In this document: piece after piece, positions 45,249 to 53,385 of the stretch | Position numbering within the stretch: position 1 is the stretch's first letter | Layout of the letters: each line of letters starts with the position of its first letter | Assembly (NCBI GenBank): GCA_002396485.1 | Contig: DGXZ01000057.1 | Coordinates: 1,678 to 65,677, forward strand | Origin: Spartobacteria bacterium UBA5019 | GTDB taxonomy: Bacteria > Verrucomicrobiota > Verrucomicrobiia > Chthoniobacterales > Terrimicrobiaceae | DNA length: 64,000 bases | Direction of reading: 5' to 3' | The notes under the pieces: generated by a model | Told to the model about the DNA's origin: nothing | Database searches by the model: none | What the model saw: the letters and a program-made list of their open reading frames with translations, nothing else | Made by a program: the position numbers and the translations under genes

Positions 45249-46018
45249 AGCACCGGAAAATCGTGGCCCTTGGTTTGCTGTGCCTCTTTGGATCCGCCGT
45301 TCTGCCGCTCCAATCGATGCTTCAGCGCGAAGCCCAAGCCGCACATTTTCAAAAGACGGCGCTGAGCATCAATCTCCGCGAACGCATCGGCCAGGCAGGC
45401 TTCCTCGCAGCGCTCAGCGGGTTCCGCTCTCCACTGGCCGCACTGCTGTGGATTCAAGCCCACACGGCATGGGAGAACACCGAGTGGGGAAGAATGGCCG
45501 GGCTTTTTGAAACCGTCACCACGCTCCAACCACGATCCCTACCCTACTGGGACATGGCCGCATGGCACATGGCGTGGAATGCCAGCATCGCCGCCCTCCA
45601 AAATGAGAAACAACCCAGCGAGGCCATCCGCATCCGCGCCCAACGCGCCTACATCCAGCTCGGCAGGGATTTTCTAGAGCGCGGCATTCTGAACAACCCC
45701 GACCGCCCCCAGTTGCATCTTCAACTCGGAGTTCTTCTGCGGGACAAAGTCGAAGACCACTGCGCCGCTGCTGAGGAATTTTTGAAGGCTTCGAAGTATC
45801 CCGACGCCCCGGCCTATGCGGCCCGCTTCGCCGGATACGAAATGGCAAAATGCCCCGGACGCGAGCGCGAGGCCTACGATTACCTTCGGAAACTCTACGA
45901 GGAGGGTGAAAAACAGCGCCTCCCCTCGCTCATAAACCTTCTGCGGCAAATGGAAAACAAACTGGATATTCCCCCAAGCAACCGCATATTATCGGACGTT
46001 CCGAATTCAGAGAACTGA
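45245..46018 (+). CDS. membrane-anchored TPR-like protein
   Basis: A 257-residue protein starting with a hydrophobic signal anchor (KIVALGLLCLFGSAVLPLQ), followed by a helical region. The stretch FRSPLAALLWIQAHTAWENTEWGRMAGLFETVTTLQPRSLPYWDMAAWHMAWN is a pattern I have seen in PVC proteins of unknown function beside ABC-2 permeases. TPR-like pairs continue to about residue 225. The ATG overlaps the permease stop, so the two are probably partners. No catalytic motif. Confidence 0.68.
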   Translation: MKHRKIVALGLLCLFGSAVLPLQSMLQREAQAAHFQKTALSINLRERIGQAGFLAALSGFRSPLAALLWIQAHTAWENTEWGRMAGLFETVTTLQPRSLPYWDMAAWHMAWNASIAALQNEKQPSEAIRIRAQRAYIQLGRDFLERGILNNPDRPQLHLQLGVLLRDKVEDHCAAAEEFLKASKYPDAPAYAARFAGYEMAKCPGREREAYDYLRKLYEEGEKQRLPSLINLLRQMENKLDIPPSNRILSDVPNSEN

Positions 46019-46024
46019 CGACCC

Positions 46025-46747
46025 ATGAGATTTGCCATCCTCGGAGATATCCACGCCAACCTGCATGCTTTGCACGCGGTATTGGCCGATGCCACCGAGC
46101 AGGAGGTTACACAGCACATCTGCATGGGAGACATCGTGGGCTACTGCGCCTATCCCAAGGAGTGCGTGAACATCATCCGAGAACTCGATTGCCCCGCAGT
46201 GAGAGGAAATCATGATGAGCAAGTTTCAAAGGAAATCACTCAAGCGGGATTAAACCCCCTGGCAGAAAAGGCCCTCAACTGGACACGAGACCAACTTAAC
46301 CCCGATGAAATGCAATGGCTGCGCGAACTCCGCATGCAACGTCTGGTGCGGGATTTTACGATTGTCCATGCCACACTCGATACCCCTCACAAGTGGGGCT
46401 ACGTGAACACCGAACTCGATGCAGCGGCGAATTTCAGCTATCAGCGCACCGGCATTTGCTTCATCGGGCACACGCATGTTCCAGTCGCCTACATGAAGGA
46501 AGGCGATTTCCGCACCATTCCGCTGGATATCCTCCCAATCGATCCCAATCAAAAATATCTGATCAATGTCGGCAGCGTTGGCCAACCCCGCGACCTCGAC
46601 TGGCGTGCAGCCTATTGCATCTACGATACCGAGCGCCATGAAGTCGAGTTGCGGCGAGTGGAATACGACCTCCGCAGCGCCCAGGCAGCCATCCTTGCTG
46701 CCGGACTGCCCGAGAAACTTGCTACCCGCCTTGAGAAAGGCCGCTGA
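46025..46747 (+). CDS. calcineurin-like metallophosphoesterase
   Basis: A 240-residue cytoplasmic phosphoesterase of the YfcE/MJ0936 type. All metal motifs are present: GDIHAN (D-x-H), GDIVGY (GDxxGY), GNHDE, VHATLD and GHTHVP. It likely hydrolyses a phosphodiester or phosphomonoester; the natural substrate is not evident. It begins 6 bp after the preceding gene, in the run that started with holB. Confidence 0.88.
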   Translation: MRFAILGDIHANLHALHAVLADATEQEVTQHICMGDIVGYCAYPKECVNIIRELDCPAVRGNHDEQVSKEITQAGLNPLAEKALNWTRDQLNPDEMQWLRELRMQRLVRDFTIVHATLDTPHKWGYVNTELDAAANFSYQRTGICFIGHTHVPVAYMKEGDFRTIPLDILPIDPNQKYLINVGSVGQPRDLDWRAAYCIYDTERHEVELRRVEYDLRSAQAAILAAGLPEKLATRLEKGR

Positions 46748-46767
46748 TTTTTCCCTCCGGCCATCCC

Positions 46768-47772
46768 GTGAGCAAAATTTCCCATCAGAGGCCGGAGAAT
46801 CTTCTCTTCATCAAACCCGGCTCAATGGGCGATGTCATCCACGCCCTCCCCGTAGCCACGGCCATTCACCGCGCCTGGCCGGAAACGCGCATCACATGGA
46901 TCATCGACCCGCGCTGGGAACCCCTCCTCAAAAAAAATCACGCCCTCGCCGCAACACATCCCTTTCCAAGGTCTCAATTTCGCGGTCCTCTGGGCATCAT
47001 CCGCTTCCTCGCATGGTGCCGCCGCCTCCACGAACTGAGAGCTGATGCCGCGCTCGACCTGCAATGCCTCCTGCGAAGCGGCCTCATGAGCTCCTTCAGC
47101 CGAGCGCAACGCGTCTGGGGACTCTCGGACGCCCGCGAAGGGGCAGGAATTTTCTACACAGAACGGGTTCCGGTTTTAAAAGACGAGCACTCAGTGCAAC
47201 GCTACCTGCGCGCCCTCCCGGCGATGGGCATTCAGACACCGGAAAAGCCCGAGTGGATTCTTCCAGACGACAGAACCTGCCCTGCCATCCCTGAAAAAAA
47301 ACCATTTGTTGTCATCCACCCCTTCTCGCGTGGAGCCGGAAAGTCCTTCGACAACGAGTGCCTCGATGCCTTTCTCAAAACCTTCCGCAGACACTCAGAT
47401 GCTCTCTGTGTGCTGGTCGGCGCGGGCGACTACTCCCGCGAAAACAATGCCGGTTTTCTGAATCTCCTCAACCGCACGACACTCGCGGAACTCACCGACA
47501 TCCTCCGTAGGGCAAGCTTCGTTGTGAGTGTGGATAGCGGCCCCATGCACCTTGCGGCTGCGCTGGGAACTCCCCTCCTCTCGATCCACACTTGGAGCGA
47601 TCCTCGCCGCGTCGGGCCGTTTTCCGAAAAAGCCTGGATCTGGCAGGGCGGCGAAATTCGACAGCAAAACCTCTCTGCAGCCCCCCTGCCGGAGAAACCG
47701 TTCACTCCAAACGATGCGAGCGAAGCAGCCAAGCTTGCCGCCTCAGCCGTCTCGAGCGCTCCTCAAACGTAG
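46768..47772 (+). CDS. glycosyltransferase family 9 (heptosyltransferase-like)
   Basis: A 334-residue GT-B enzyme starting at GTG 46768. Signatures are the N-terminal LLFIKPGSMGDVIHALPVATAIHRAWPETRITWIID (GDxxxxxP with the catalytic Asp) and the C-terminal FVVSVDSGPMHLAAALGTPLLSIHTWSDPRRVGPF, which binds the nucleotide sugar. It resembles WaaC/WaaF-type enzymes that add heptose to the lipopolysaccharide inner core, consistent with a Gram-negative envelope. The acceptor is not determinable. The gene ends overlapping the stop of the convergent gene by 10 bp. Confidence 0.9.
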   Translation: MSKISHQRPENLLFIKPGSMGDVIHALPVATAIHRAWPETRITWIIDPRWEPLLKKNHALAATHPFPRSQFRGPLGIIRFLAWCRRLHELRADAALDLQCLLRSGLMSSFSRAQRVWGLSDAREGAGIFYTERVPVLKDEHSVQRYLRALPAMGIQTPEKPEWILPDDRTCPAIPEKKPFVVIHPFSRGAGKSFDNECLDAFLKTFRRHSDALCVLVGAGDYSRENNAGFLNLLNRTTLAELTDILRRASFVVSVDSGPMHLAAALGTPLLSIHTWSDPRRVGPFSEKAWIWQGGEIRQQNLSAAPLPEKPFTPNDASEAAKLAASAVSSAPQT

Positions 47773-48293
47773 TCTGAAAACTCGTAGAGCGCGGGATCAC
47801 GCTCCGCCGGGCGGATGCGTGATTTCACCCCACCTCCCGATGCCTCTTCGCCCTCGCCACCTTCCATCCCGGGAAAATCCATTCCCTCAAAAGCATCACC
47901 AAATTCCTCCTCCAACTTCTCAGGATCCTCACCAGACTCAAGACGGCGGATCATTTGTTCCATCTCGCCAGGCATTTTTTGTCCAGTTGCCTCGGTCATC
48001 TTGCGCATCATTCGACCAAGCGCGCGGGGGTCGGGATTGCTCTCATCCATGCCCGCCATATCGCGTTCCATCTCAGCCATCACACGCTCCATGCGCGGAT
48101 CCATGTCATCACCCGCAGGCGTTTCCGATTTCTCCTTTGCGCGGCCTGTGAAGGCAAACTTCGAAACCAGGCGCTCCATCCGCGCACTTGGGTCATCCGG
48201 GCATTTGGGAACCTTGCTCGCATAGGAAAGACTGCGGGCGAAAAACGAATAAATCTTGTTCGTGTCGGGTGAGTGGAATTCGTAGATCGGCAT
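47763..48293 (-). CDS. FmdB-like N-terminus with acidic Met-rich tail
   Basis: From ATG 48293 the 176-residue protein begins MPIYEFHSPDTNKIYSFFARSL, which aligns with the start of FmdB-type zinc-ribbon regulators (MPIYEYRC..C), but the first CxxC pair is replaced by HSPD and only one Cys (VPKCPD) remains of the second. The rest is a long acidic, Met/Glu/Gly-rich region with helices such as MDPRMERVMAEMERDMAGM and GEMEQMIRRLESGEDPEKLEEEFGDAFEGMDFPGM. It probably no longer binds zinc. Function unknown. Divergent from the flavoprotein gene at 48401. Confidence 0.6.
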   Translation of the reverse strand: MPIYEFHSPDTNKIYSFFARSLSYASKVPKCPDDPSARMERLVSKFAFTGRAKEKSETPAGDDMDPRMERVMAEMERDMAGMDESNPDPRALGRMMRKMTEATGQKMPGEMEQMIRRLESGEDPEKLEEEFGDAFEGMDFPGMEGGEGEEASGGGVKSRIRPAERDPALYEFSDYV

Positions 48294-48400
48294 GGATTGA
48301 ATTTGTGATGCTGGCCTCAAATTTAGCCCGTTTGGGGGAAATCGTCTACACCCTGATGAAGCTTGGCTAAACGCAAGAAGCAGGCATATTTTTGCAACTT

Positions 48401-50017
48401 ATGGACCGAGACTTTGATACGCAGAATCAATACGATGTGCTCGTCATAGGAGGCGCCTTGTCAGGAGCATCGACCGCGTTCCTTTTGAAAAGACGGAATC
48501 CGGACCTGCGCATTCTCGTGGTGGAAAAAAACACCGCCTTCAAGCGCCGTGTGGGCGAGGCCACGACCGAGGTCAGCGGATTTTTTCTCACCCGCATGCT
48601 CGGCCTCACGAACTATCTCGTCCGAACTCAGATTCCCAAAAACGGTCTCAGGTTCTGGTTTTCGAAGGATTCGGATGGCGATGCCGCAGACTGTTCAGAG
48701 CTTGGCGGACGCTATCTCTCGACGGTCCCGGCATTCCTGCTCGACCGTTCTGAACTCGATGAGGAAGTCCTGCGCCGGGCAGTTGCCGCTGGCATTGAAT
48801 TGCTCCGACCGGCACAGGTGCTGGATGTTCGACTCGAGGGAGGTGGAATGCAGGAAGTGAGTGTTCAATCCGGCGGCGAGACGAGAATTCTCAAGTCCCG
48901 CTGGGTGGTTGATGCCTCGGGTGTGAAGGCCCAACTGGCGCGTGCCAACGGGTGGATGCACACCAACGAGGCCCACCCCACACTCGCCGCCTGGAGCCGC
49001 TGGCGAAACACGGGCGACTGGGATGGGCTCGACTCGGAAATGTGCAATGACTCGAGCAAAAAGGGATTTTTCGGCATTCGAGGCACGGCCACCAACCACT
49101 TCGCGGGCGATGGATGGTGGGCTTGGTGGATTCAATTGAAAAACGGTGATGTGAGCATCGGCCTCGTGGTGGACCAACGCCTGGTGGACTGGAGCAAACA
49201 GGAAGGCACGGTCGGCGAAAAACTGCGAGGATTCCTCTCAAGACATCCAGCGGCTCGCGTCATGATGCGCGATGCGGAATTCGTCGAGGGCGATGTGCAC
49301 TTCCGCAGAAACCTGCCGTATTGGTCCGAGCGCCACGCAGGCGATGGATTCGTCCTCGTTGGTGATGCCTCGGCCTTCATCGATCCACTCTACAGCCCCA
49401 GCATGGACTGGATCGCATTCACGGCATCCGCCGCAGTCGAACTCATCGCAAAATGCCAAGACGGCGAAAACCCAAGTCCACTTGTGGAAAAGCACAATCG
49501 CGATTTTGGCATCAGCTACCAGCGGATGTTCGGCGCTCTCTACCAGGACAAATACGACTACCTCGGCGACTTGGACCTCATGCGCGTCGCCTTCCGCCTC
49601 GATATCGTGACCTATTATCTCTACATCGTCCGGTTTCTTTACAAGGACGGACCGCAGGCGATCCTGAAGCCCCCGTTTTCACCAAAAGAAGCTGGGCCAT
49701 TTTTTCGATTCATGCGTTTCTACAATCGGCGACTTGCCGCCATGGGGAGGAACCGTCGCGAGCGCGGAGTTTTCGGCCAGCATAACGAGGGCCAACGTGA
49801 TCTCGTTGGAGGGTTCAACTTCCGTCTCGGTCAGCTCTTCCGGACTGCGTTCGACGGACTCTGGATTTGGCTGAAACTCGAATGCCAAGAAGGCTGGCGC
49901 AACAGACGATCTTCGCAGAGCCAACCCGAGACGGGACGATTTTTCTCCGCAAAGGCGGGGGATTTTGATAGAGCTTCGGGCTTGCCTGTAAATGGAAACG
50001 CTCGAGCCACCAGATGA
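48401..50017 (+). CDS. flavin-dependent halogenase-like oxidoreductase
   Basis: A 538-residue FAD protein from ATG 48401 (a TTG three codons earlier is less likely). The FAD fold shows YDVLVIGGALSGASTAFLLKRR, the VGEATTEVSGFFLTRMLGL block (the GEAT motif of tryptophan-halogenase-like and geranylgeranyl-reductase-like enzymes), and GFVLVGDASAFIDPLYSPSMDW. The halogenase WxWxIP motif appears as WWAWWIQL (239-246), so it deviates, and Lys80 (IPKNGLRFWF) may match the halogenase catalytic Lys. True halogenation is uncertain; oxidation of a lipid or polyene is equally possible. Its 3' end overlaps the sigma-factor gene by 26 bp. Confidence 0.72.
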   Translation: MDRDFDTQNQYDVLVIGGALSGASTAFLLKRRNPDLRILVVEKNTAFKRRVGEATTEVSGFFLTRMLGLTNYLVRTQIPKNGLRFWFSKDSDGDAADCSELGGRYLSTVPAFLLDRSELDEEVLRRAVAAGIELLRPAQVLDVRLEGGGMQEVSVQSGGETRILKSRWVVDASGVKAQLARANGWMHTNEAHPTLAAWSRWRNTGDWDGLDSEMCNDSSKKGFFGIRGTATNHFAGDGWWAWWIQLKNGDVSIGLVVDQRLVDWSKQEGTVGEKLRGFLSRHPAARVMMRDAEFVEGDVHFRRNLPYWSERHAGDGFVLVGDASAFIDPLYSPSMDWIAFTASAAVELIAKCQDGENPSPLVEKHNRDFGISYQRMFGALYQDKYDYLGDLDLMRVAFRLDIVTYYLYIVRFLYKDGPQAILKPPFSPKEAGPFFRFMRFYNRRLAAMGRNRRERGVFGQHNEGQRDLVGGFNFRLGQLFRTAFDGLWIWLKLECQEGWRNRRSSQSQPETGRFFSAKAGDFDRASGLPVNGNARATR

Positions 50018-50576
50018 CGAACTCGTCCGCCGCACCCAAGCGGGGGATGCCCGTGCGTTTGACGAGCTGGTTCTGAGATTCAGCCCCCGGCTCTACGGAC
50101 TGGTCTACCACATGACCTCGAGTCATGAGGACACGAACGATCTGCTTCAGGATATTTTCTCAAAAGCCTACCGCTCGATCAAAGGCTTCCAGGGCAAATC
50201 CTCTTTCTACACGTGGATGCATACCATCGCTGTGAACATGGCGATCAACTTCCTCAAGAAACGGAACCGCAGGAAAACCACGAGCCTTGATGATGTGGAT
50301 AACGGCATCCTCAATGACCCCGATTTTATCGAAGCCACGAGCCATGGCGACCCCAGCCGCGAGGCAAATCTCAGCGAGCTTCAAAAAAAACTGAACGAAT
50401 CCATGCTCAAGCTGTCACATGACCATAGAGCGGTCGTCACTATGTTCGATATTCAAGGCATGCCTCACGCTGAGATTTCCAAAGTTCTCAAGATTTCGGA
50501 GGGGACGGTGCGCTCGCGCCTCTTTTATGCCCACCGACAGTTGCAAAATTACCTTCAGGAGTTTATTAACAAATAA
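49992..50576 (+). CDS. ECF-type RNA polymerase sigma factor
   Basis: A 194-residue sigma-70-family factor with region 2 (DELVRRTQAGDARAFDELVLRF, HEDTNDLLQDIFSKAYRSIKGFQGKSSFYTWMHTIAVNMAINFLKKRNRRK) and region 4 (LPxxx-like LKLSHDHRAVVTMFDIQGMPHAEISKVLKISEGTVRSRLFYAHRQLQNYL). Region 3 is absent, so it is an ECF factor of the RpoE type. It starts within the upstream flavoprotein gene and is followed after 8 bp by a probable anti-sigma factor. Autoregulation is usual for the group; no promoter motif was identified. Confidence 0.92.
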   Translation: METLEPPDDELVRRTQAGDARAFDELVLRFSPRLYGLVYHMTSSHEDTNDLLQDIFSKAYRSIKGFQGKSSFYTWMHTIAVNMAINFLKKRNRRKTTSLDDVDNGILNDPDFIEATSHGDPSREANLSELQKKLNESMLKLSHDHRAVVTMFDIQGMPHAEISKVLKISEGTVRSRLFYAHRQLQNYLQEFINK

Positions 50577-50584
50577 CAAGCCGT

Positions 50585-50989
50585 ATGGATAACGAAGACA
50601 GTATTACGAAACTTCTCCGACTAAAACGCTACGAACAACCCTCGGAGGAATACTTCCAAAACTTCCTGGCCGAGTTCCAAACACGTCAGAGGTCCGAAGT
50701 GATACATCGCCCGCTTCTACAAATCGCTTGGGATCGTTTTTCCTCCATATTTATTTTACCATCGGTCCCCAAGCTTGTCATGGCCACTTCTTTTGCCACA
50801 GCCGTTTTTGCTGCGGCTTTTATTATGAACTGGGCGGATGACGACACCCCCTCAAACCTCACGCTGGCATCATCCGGTGCGGTGCAACTGGATTCGAAAG
50901 CGCGCCCCGCGCAGGGTAAAAACGGTTCGGCTGTGCAATATGTCCTACCTGCGAGACCGGTCAGCTATGCTTCCGCACGCAGCTTCTAG
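50585..50989 (+). CDS. probable membrane-anchored anti-sigma factor
   Basis: A 134-residue protein directly after the sigma gene. The N-terminal 45 residues (SITKLLRLKRYEQPSEEYFQNFLAEFQTRQRSEV) are soluble and charged and should face the cytoplasm. One hydrophobic helix follows (about 63-81, LVMATSFATAVFAAAFIMNW), then a 50-residue periplasmic tail. No zinc HxxxCxxC motif is present. Position and topology support an anti-sigma role; sequence alone does not prove it. Its last 23 bases overlap the start of the next gene. Confidence 0.65.
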   Translation: MDNEDSITKLLRLKRYEQPSEEYFQNFLAEFQTRQRSEVIHRPLLQIAWDRFSSIFILPSVPKLVMATSFATAVFAAAFIMNWADDDTPSNLTLASSGAVQLDSKARPAQGKNGSAVQYVLPARPVSYASARSF

Positions 50990-51986
50990 TTTTTCACGGC
51001 GCGTGGCCGTTTTGACGGCGGCATTCTTGCTCGCATTGACCCTACCCCGAGCCCGTGCGGCAGAGGCCGATTTGGCGGAAAGCATCAGCTCCCAGATTCG
51101 GAAAGTTTTTAATGAAAACCGGAAGGCCGTTGTACGTGTGCAGGCCAGCGACGCACTTGGCGTGCGCCTTGGCAGTGGTTTTTTCATCGACCCCACCGGC
51201 ATGATCTACACGCATGCCGGAGTCGTTTTGAATGCGGAGGATGTAACCGTCTCCTTCAATGGAAACTCCCTGCCCGCACATGTGGTGACCACCGACGAGC
51301 GCAGCGGCATCGCCATACTCAAGACGGATTGCATCAGCTCGTTTATCCGAATCGGAAATTCCGAAAATGCAACCATTGCCATGCCGGTGATTGCGATTGG
51401 ATTCCCCGAGGACCGGGACTCCAGCGCCAGCTTTGGAATGATCGCCGGCCGCGACCGCCAGCATATGGGACAGTATTTTTCCACAACCCACATCCGCGCC
51501 AACATGGCTGTGAGCCGGGGCGAGGGCGGAGCCCCCGTTCTGAATCTGAACGGCGAGGTCATCGGAATCCTTGTGGCCCGTATCAATGATAGTGGCTCAT
51601 GTCATATTCTTCCAATCCGTGCTGCCGAAAAAATCCGTCAAGACATGGCCCGCTACGGTGAACTCCGCCACGGCTGGGTGGGCGTAGAAGTTGAAGACGC
51701 CCCGGAGCCCGTCAATGGCTCGACAGCAAAAATCACTGCCCTGAACCCTCTCGCCAACGCAGCCGAACAGGGGCTCCAATCAGGCGATATGGTCAACGCC
51801 ATCGGCGACACGCCGGTGGCAACCAGCGAAGATGTCATAGACGCCTCCTACTTCCTCACCGCTGGAGAAGCGGCGGATGTCAAAATAACCCGTGATGGTC
51901 AGCAAATGAGCATCAAGGTCACACCCAAGCTCCATCCACTCACCCCAGCCAAACCTCTCCACGCCGAGGCCCCGCAACAGCCCTGA
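50967..51986 (+). CDS. HtrA/DegS-like pseudoprotease with PDZ domain
   Basis: From ATG 50967 the 339-residue protein has a basic leader and hydrophobic segment (1-31, signal peptide or anchor), a trypsin-like domain (about 50-225) and a PDZ domain (about 234-318). Aligned with HtrA, all three catalytic positions are changed: the TNNHVV motif reads THAGVV (His to Gly85), the Asp before L/IA reads SGIA (Gly114), and GNSGGP reads GEGGAP (Ser to Gly187). It should bind peptides without cutting them. It is the fourth gene of the sigma-factor operon and may sense envelope signals for the anti-sigma factor, by analogy with DegS; that is inference. Confidence 0.82.
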   Translation: MLPHAASSFSRRVAVLTAAFLLALTLPRARAAEADLAESISSQIRKVFNENRKAVVRVQASDALGVRLGSGFFIDPTGMIYTHAGVVLNAEDVTVSFNGNSLPAHVVTTDERSGIAILKTDCISSFIRIGNSENATIAMPVIAIGFPEDRDSSASFGMIAGRDRQHMGQYFSTTHIRANMAVSRGEGGAPVLNLNGEVIGILVARINDSGSCHILPIRAAEKIRQDMARYGELRHGWVGVEVEDAPEPVNGSTAKITALNPLANAAEQGLQSGDMVNAIGDTPVATSEDVIDASYFLTAGEAADVKITRDGQQMSIKVTPKLHPLTPAKPLHAEAPQQP

Positions 51987-52033
51987 CCCCCAAAGTTCAA
52001 TCTTTTCGCGCAAGCCAACCGCGCTCCGCTTGA

Positions 52034-52067
52034 ACCAAAAATTTGGACGATCGTCCAAATTTTTGGT
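52034..52067. repeat. 34-bp perfect palindrome
   Basis: Both 17-base halves are exact reverse complements, centred between 52050 and 52051 (core TTTGGACGATCGTCCAAA). It lies between two convergent genes, 48 bp after the pseudoprotease stop. With A and T tracts around a GC core it could act as a two-way terminator, but the GC part of the stem is short; a protein-binding site is the alternative. Confidence 0.85.
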
Positions 52068-52148
52068 CGGCCCTTGAGCCAGACAGGATCATGGTCTGAC
52101 GGGCGAAGGCGTTCTTGAGTGGGGTACACAAGCGATGGGGCAGCTAAC

Positions 52149-52186
52149 AAAAAACGGGCACCGGCTTTTCAGCACGATGCCCGTTT
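52149..52186 (-). terminator. Rho-independent terminator of the RRM protein gene
   Basis: A 9-bp perfect stem (AAACGGGCA at 52152-52160 with its complement at 52178-52186) and 17-base loop. Read on the minus strand it runs into six T (52149-52154). It begins 20 bp after the stop of the RNA-binding protein gene. Confidence 0.82.
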
Positions 52187-52205
52187 GGAGAGTTAGAGAC
52201 AGCTA

Positions 52206-52607
52206 TTAACGACGGCCGAAGTCGCGGCGTCCGCCGCCACCACCACCGCCACCGCTACGGCGGTCATCACGACCACCGCCGCCACCGCCACGGAAGTCGC
52301 GGCGAGGACCATCAAAGCGTCCACCACCACCGCCACCACCGCCGCCTGGAGGACGGTCTTCGCGGGGACGAGCTTCGTTGACTGTGAGGGCACGGCCATC
52401 GAGATCTTTGCCGTGGAGTTGCTCAACGGCTGCTTGAGCATCGGAATCGGATGCCATCGTAACGAAGGCGAATCCGCGGGAGCGGCCAGTGAATTTATCT
52501 TGCATTAGCATGACTTCGGAAACCGCACCGCACTGCGAGAACAGGTCCTGAATGGCGATCTCTGTCGTGTTGAAGGACAGGTTGCCGACGTAGAGTTTAT
52601 TACCCAT
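52206..52607 (-). CDS. glycine-rich RNA-binding protein (single RRM)
   Basis: From ATG 52607 (MGNKLYVGNLSFNT) the protein has 133 residues. Residues 4-80 form one RNA-recognition motif with RNP2 LYVGNL and RNP1 RGFAFVTM. The rest is a Gly/Arg/Asp-rich tail with three poly-Gly runs and RRDF repeats, as in cold-induced RNA-binding proteins of cyanobacteria and other bacteria. It probably acts as an RNA chaperone. A 217-bp gap to the divergent gene leaves room for a structured leader, but none was recognised. The open frame extends 36 codons upstream, where the sequence no longer looks coding. Confidence 0.9.
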   Translation of the reverse strand: MGNKLYVGNLSFNTTEIAIQDLFSQCGAVSEVMLMQDKFTGRSRGFAFVTMASDSDAQAAVEQLHGKDLDGRALTVNEARPREDRPPGGGGGGGGGRFDGPRRDFRGGGGGGRDDRRSGGGGGGGGRRDFGRR

Positions 52608-52824
52608 GGTATTTACTATATTAAACGCATTAAAGATCGAGGCCTGTTCCCGACTGCCGGGTTTCAAACTGCCCGGGGAGTTTTCTCTCCGGGACGTCCA
52701 CCAAATCCTGATCAAATCTGCAATGACCTTATTCGCCTTTTTTCAGAGCTTGGCAAACAGTATTTGAGAGTATTTTTTTCGAGATGGTTGACTGCGGTCC
52801 CTGTAATCGGGAAGTTGAGGGAAG

Positions 52825-53349
52825 ATGAGACTTCCGAGATGCATTCTGATTCTGCTGGCGGCGATTTGTTTTTCCCCGCTCGGATTGGCCCAGCAGCAAA
52901 TGCGCGTGCCGTTCAACTTCCAATGGGGTGAATCCCCCGCCCGCGTGGAGCAAAGCCTGGTGGGCATCAAAGCCAAAATCACCGAGCGCAAGGTCGTGGA
53001 GGGACGGACGGTTTTTGTGGTGGAAGGCATCCCGCAGAAACAACTTCAGCGCGCATTGTTTTATTTCCGGAACGATATGTTGAACGAGATCGAGCTCCAC
53101 TTCGGTGACAGTTCGTGGGACTCGCAAAGATACGATCTCTTCTTTGAGGAGGTGCGCCGCAATGTGGATTCAAAATATGGCATCGGACGCCTGCTCACCC
53201 GCTCGCGCACGCGCGAGGGCGATGTGCTCCAGACACTCGTGGGGTATCAATGGATGCAAGGAGGCATCGCGCTCCGACTGTATCTGTTCACGGCCGAAAA
53301 AGATTCGAATGCCCTGCGGGTGCTGAGCCTCCACTACAAGGAGGCTTAG
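52825..53349 (+). CDS. secreted protein of unknown function
   Basis: A 174-residue protein with a signal peptide (MRLPRCILILLAAICFSPLGLA, cleavage before QQQ). The mature part looks like a small alpha/beta domain: FNFQWGESPARVEQSLVGIKAKI, then VFVVEGIPQKQLQRALFYFRNDMLNEIELHF, an amphipathic helix (SQRYDLFFEEVRRNVDSKYG), and a final beta region. No Cys is left after cleavage, and no catalytic motif is visible. It stands alone between the RRM gene and the convergent EEP gene. Confidence 0.65.
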   Translation: MRLPRCILILLAAICFSPLGLAQQQMRVPFNFQWGESPARVEQSLVGIKAKITERKVVEGRTVFVVEGIPQKQLQRALFYFRNDMLNEIELHFGDSSWDSQRYDLFFEEVRRNVDSKYGIGRLLTRSRTREGDVLQTLVGYQWMQGGIALRLYLFTAEKDSNALRVLSLHYKEA

Positions 53350-53385
53350 AGGGCCAATCTGCCCGACTGCGCGTGGACTTGAGAT

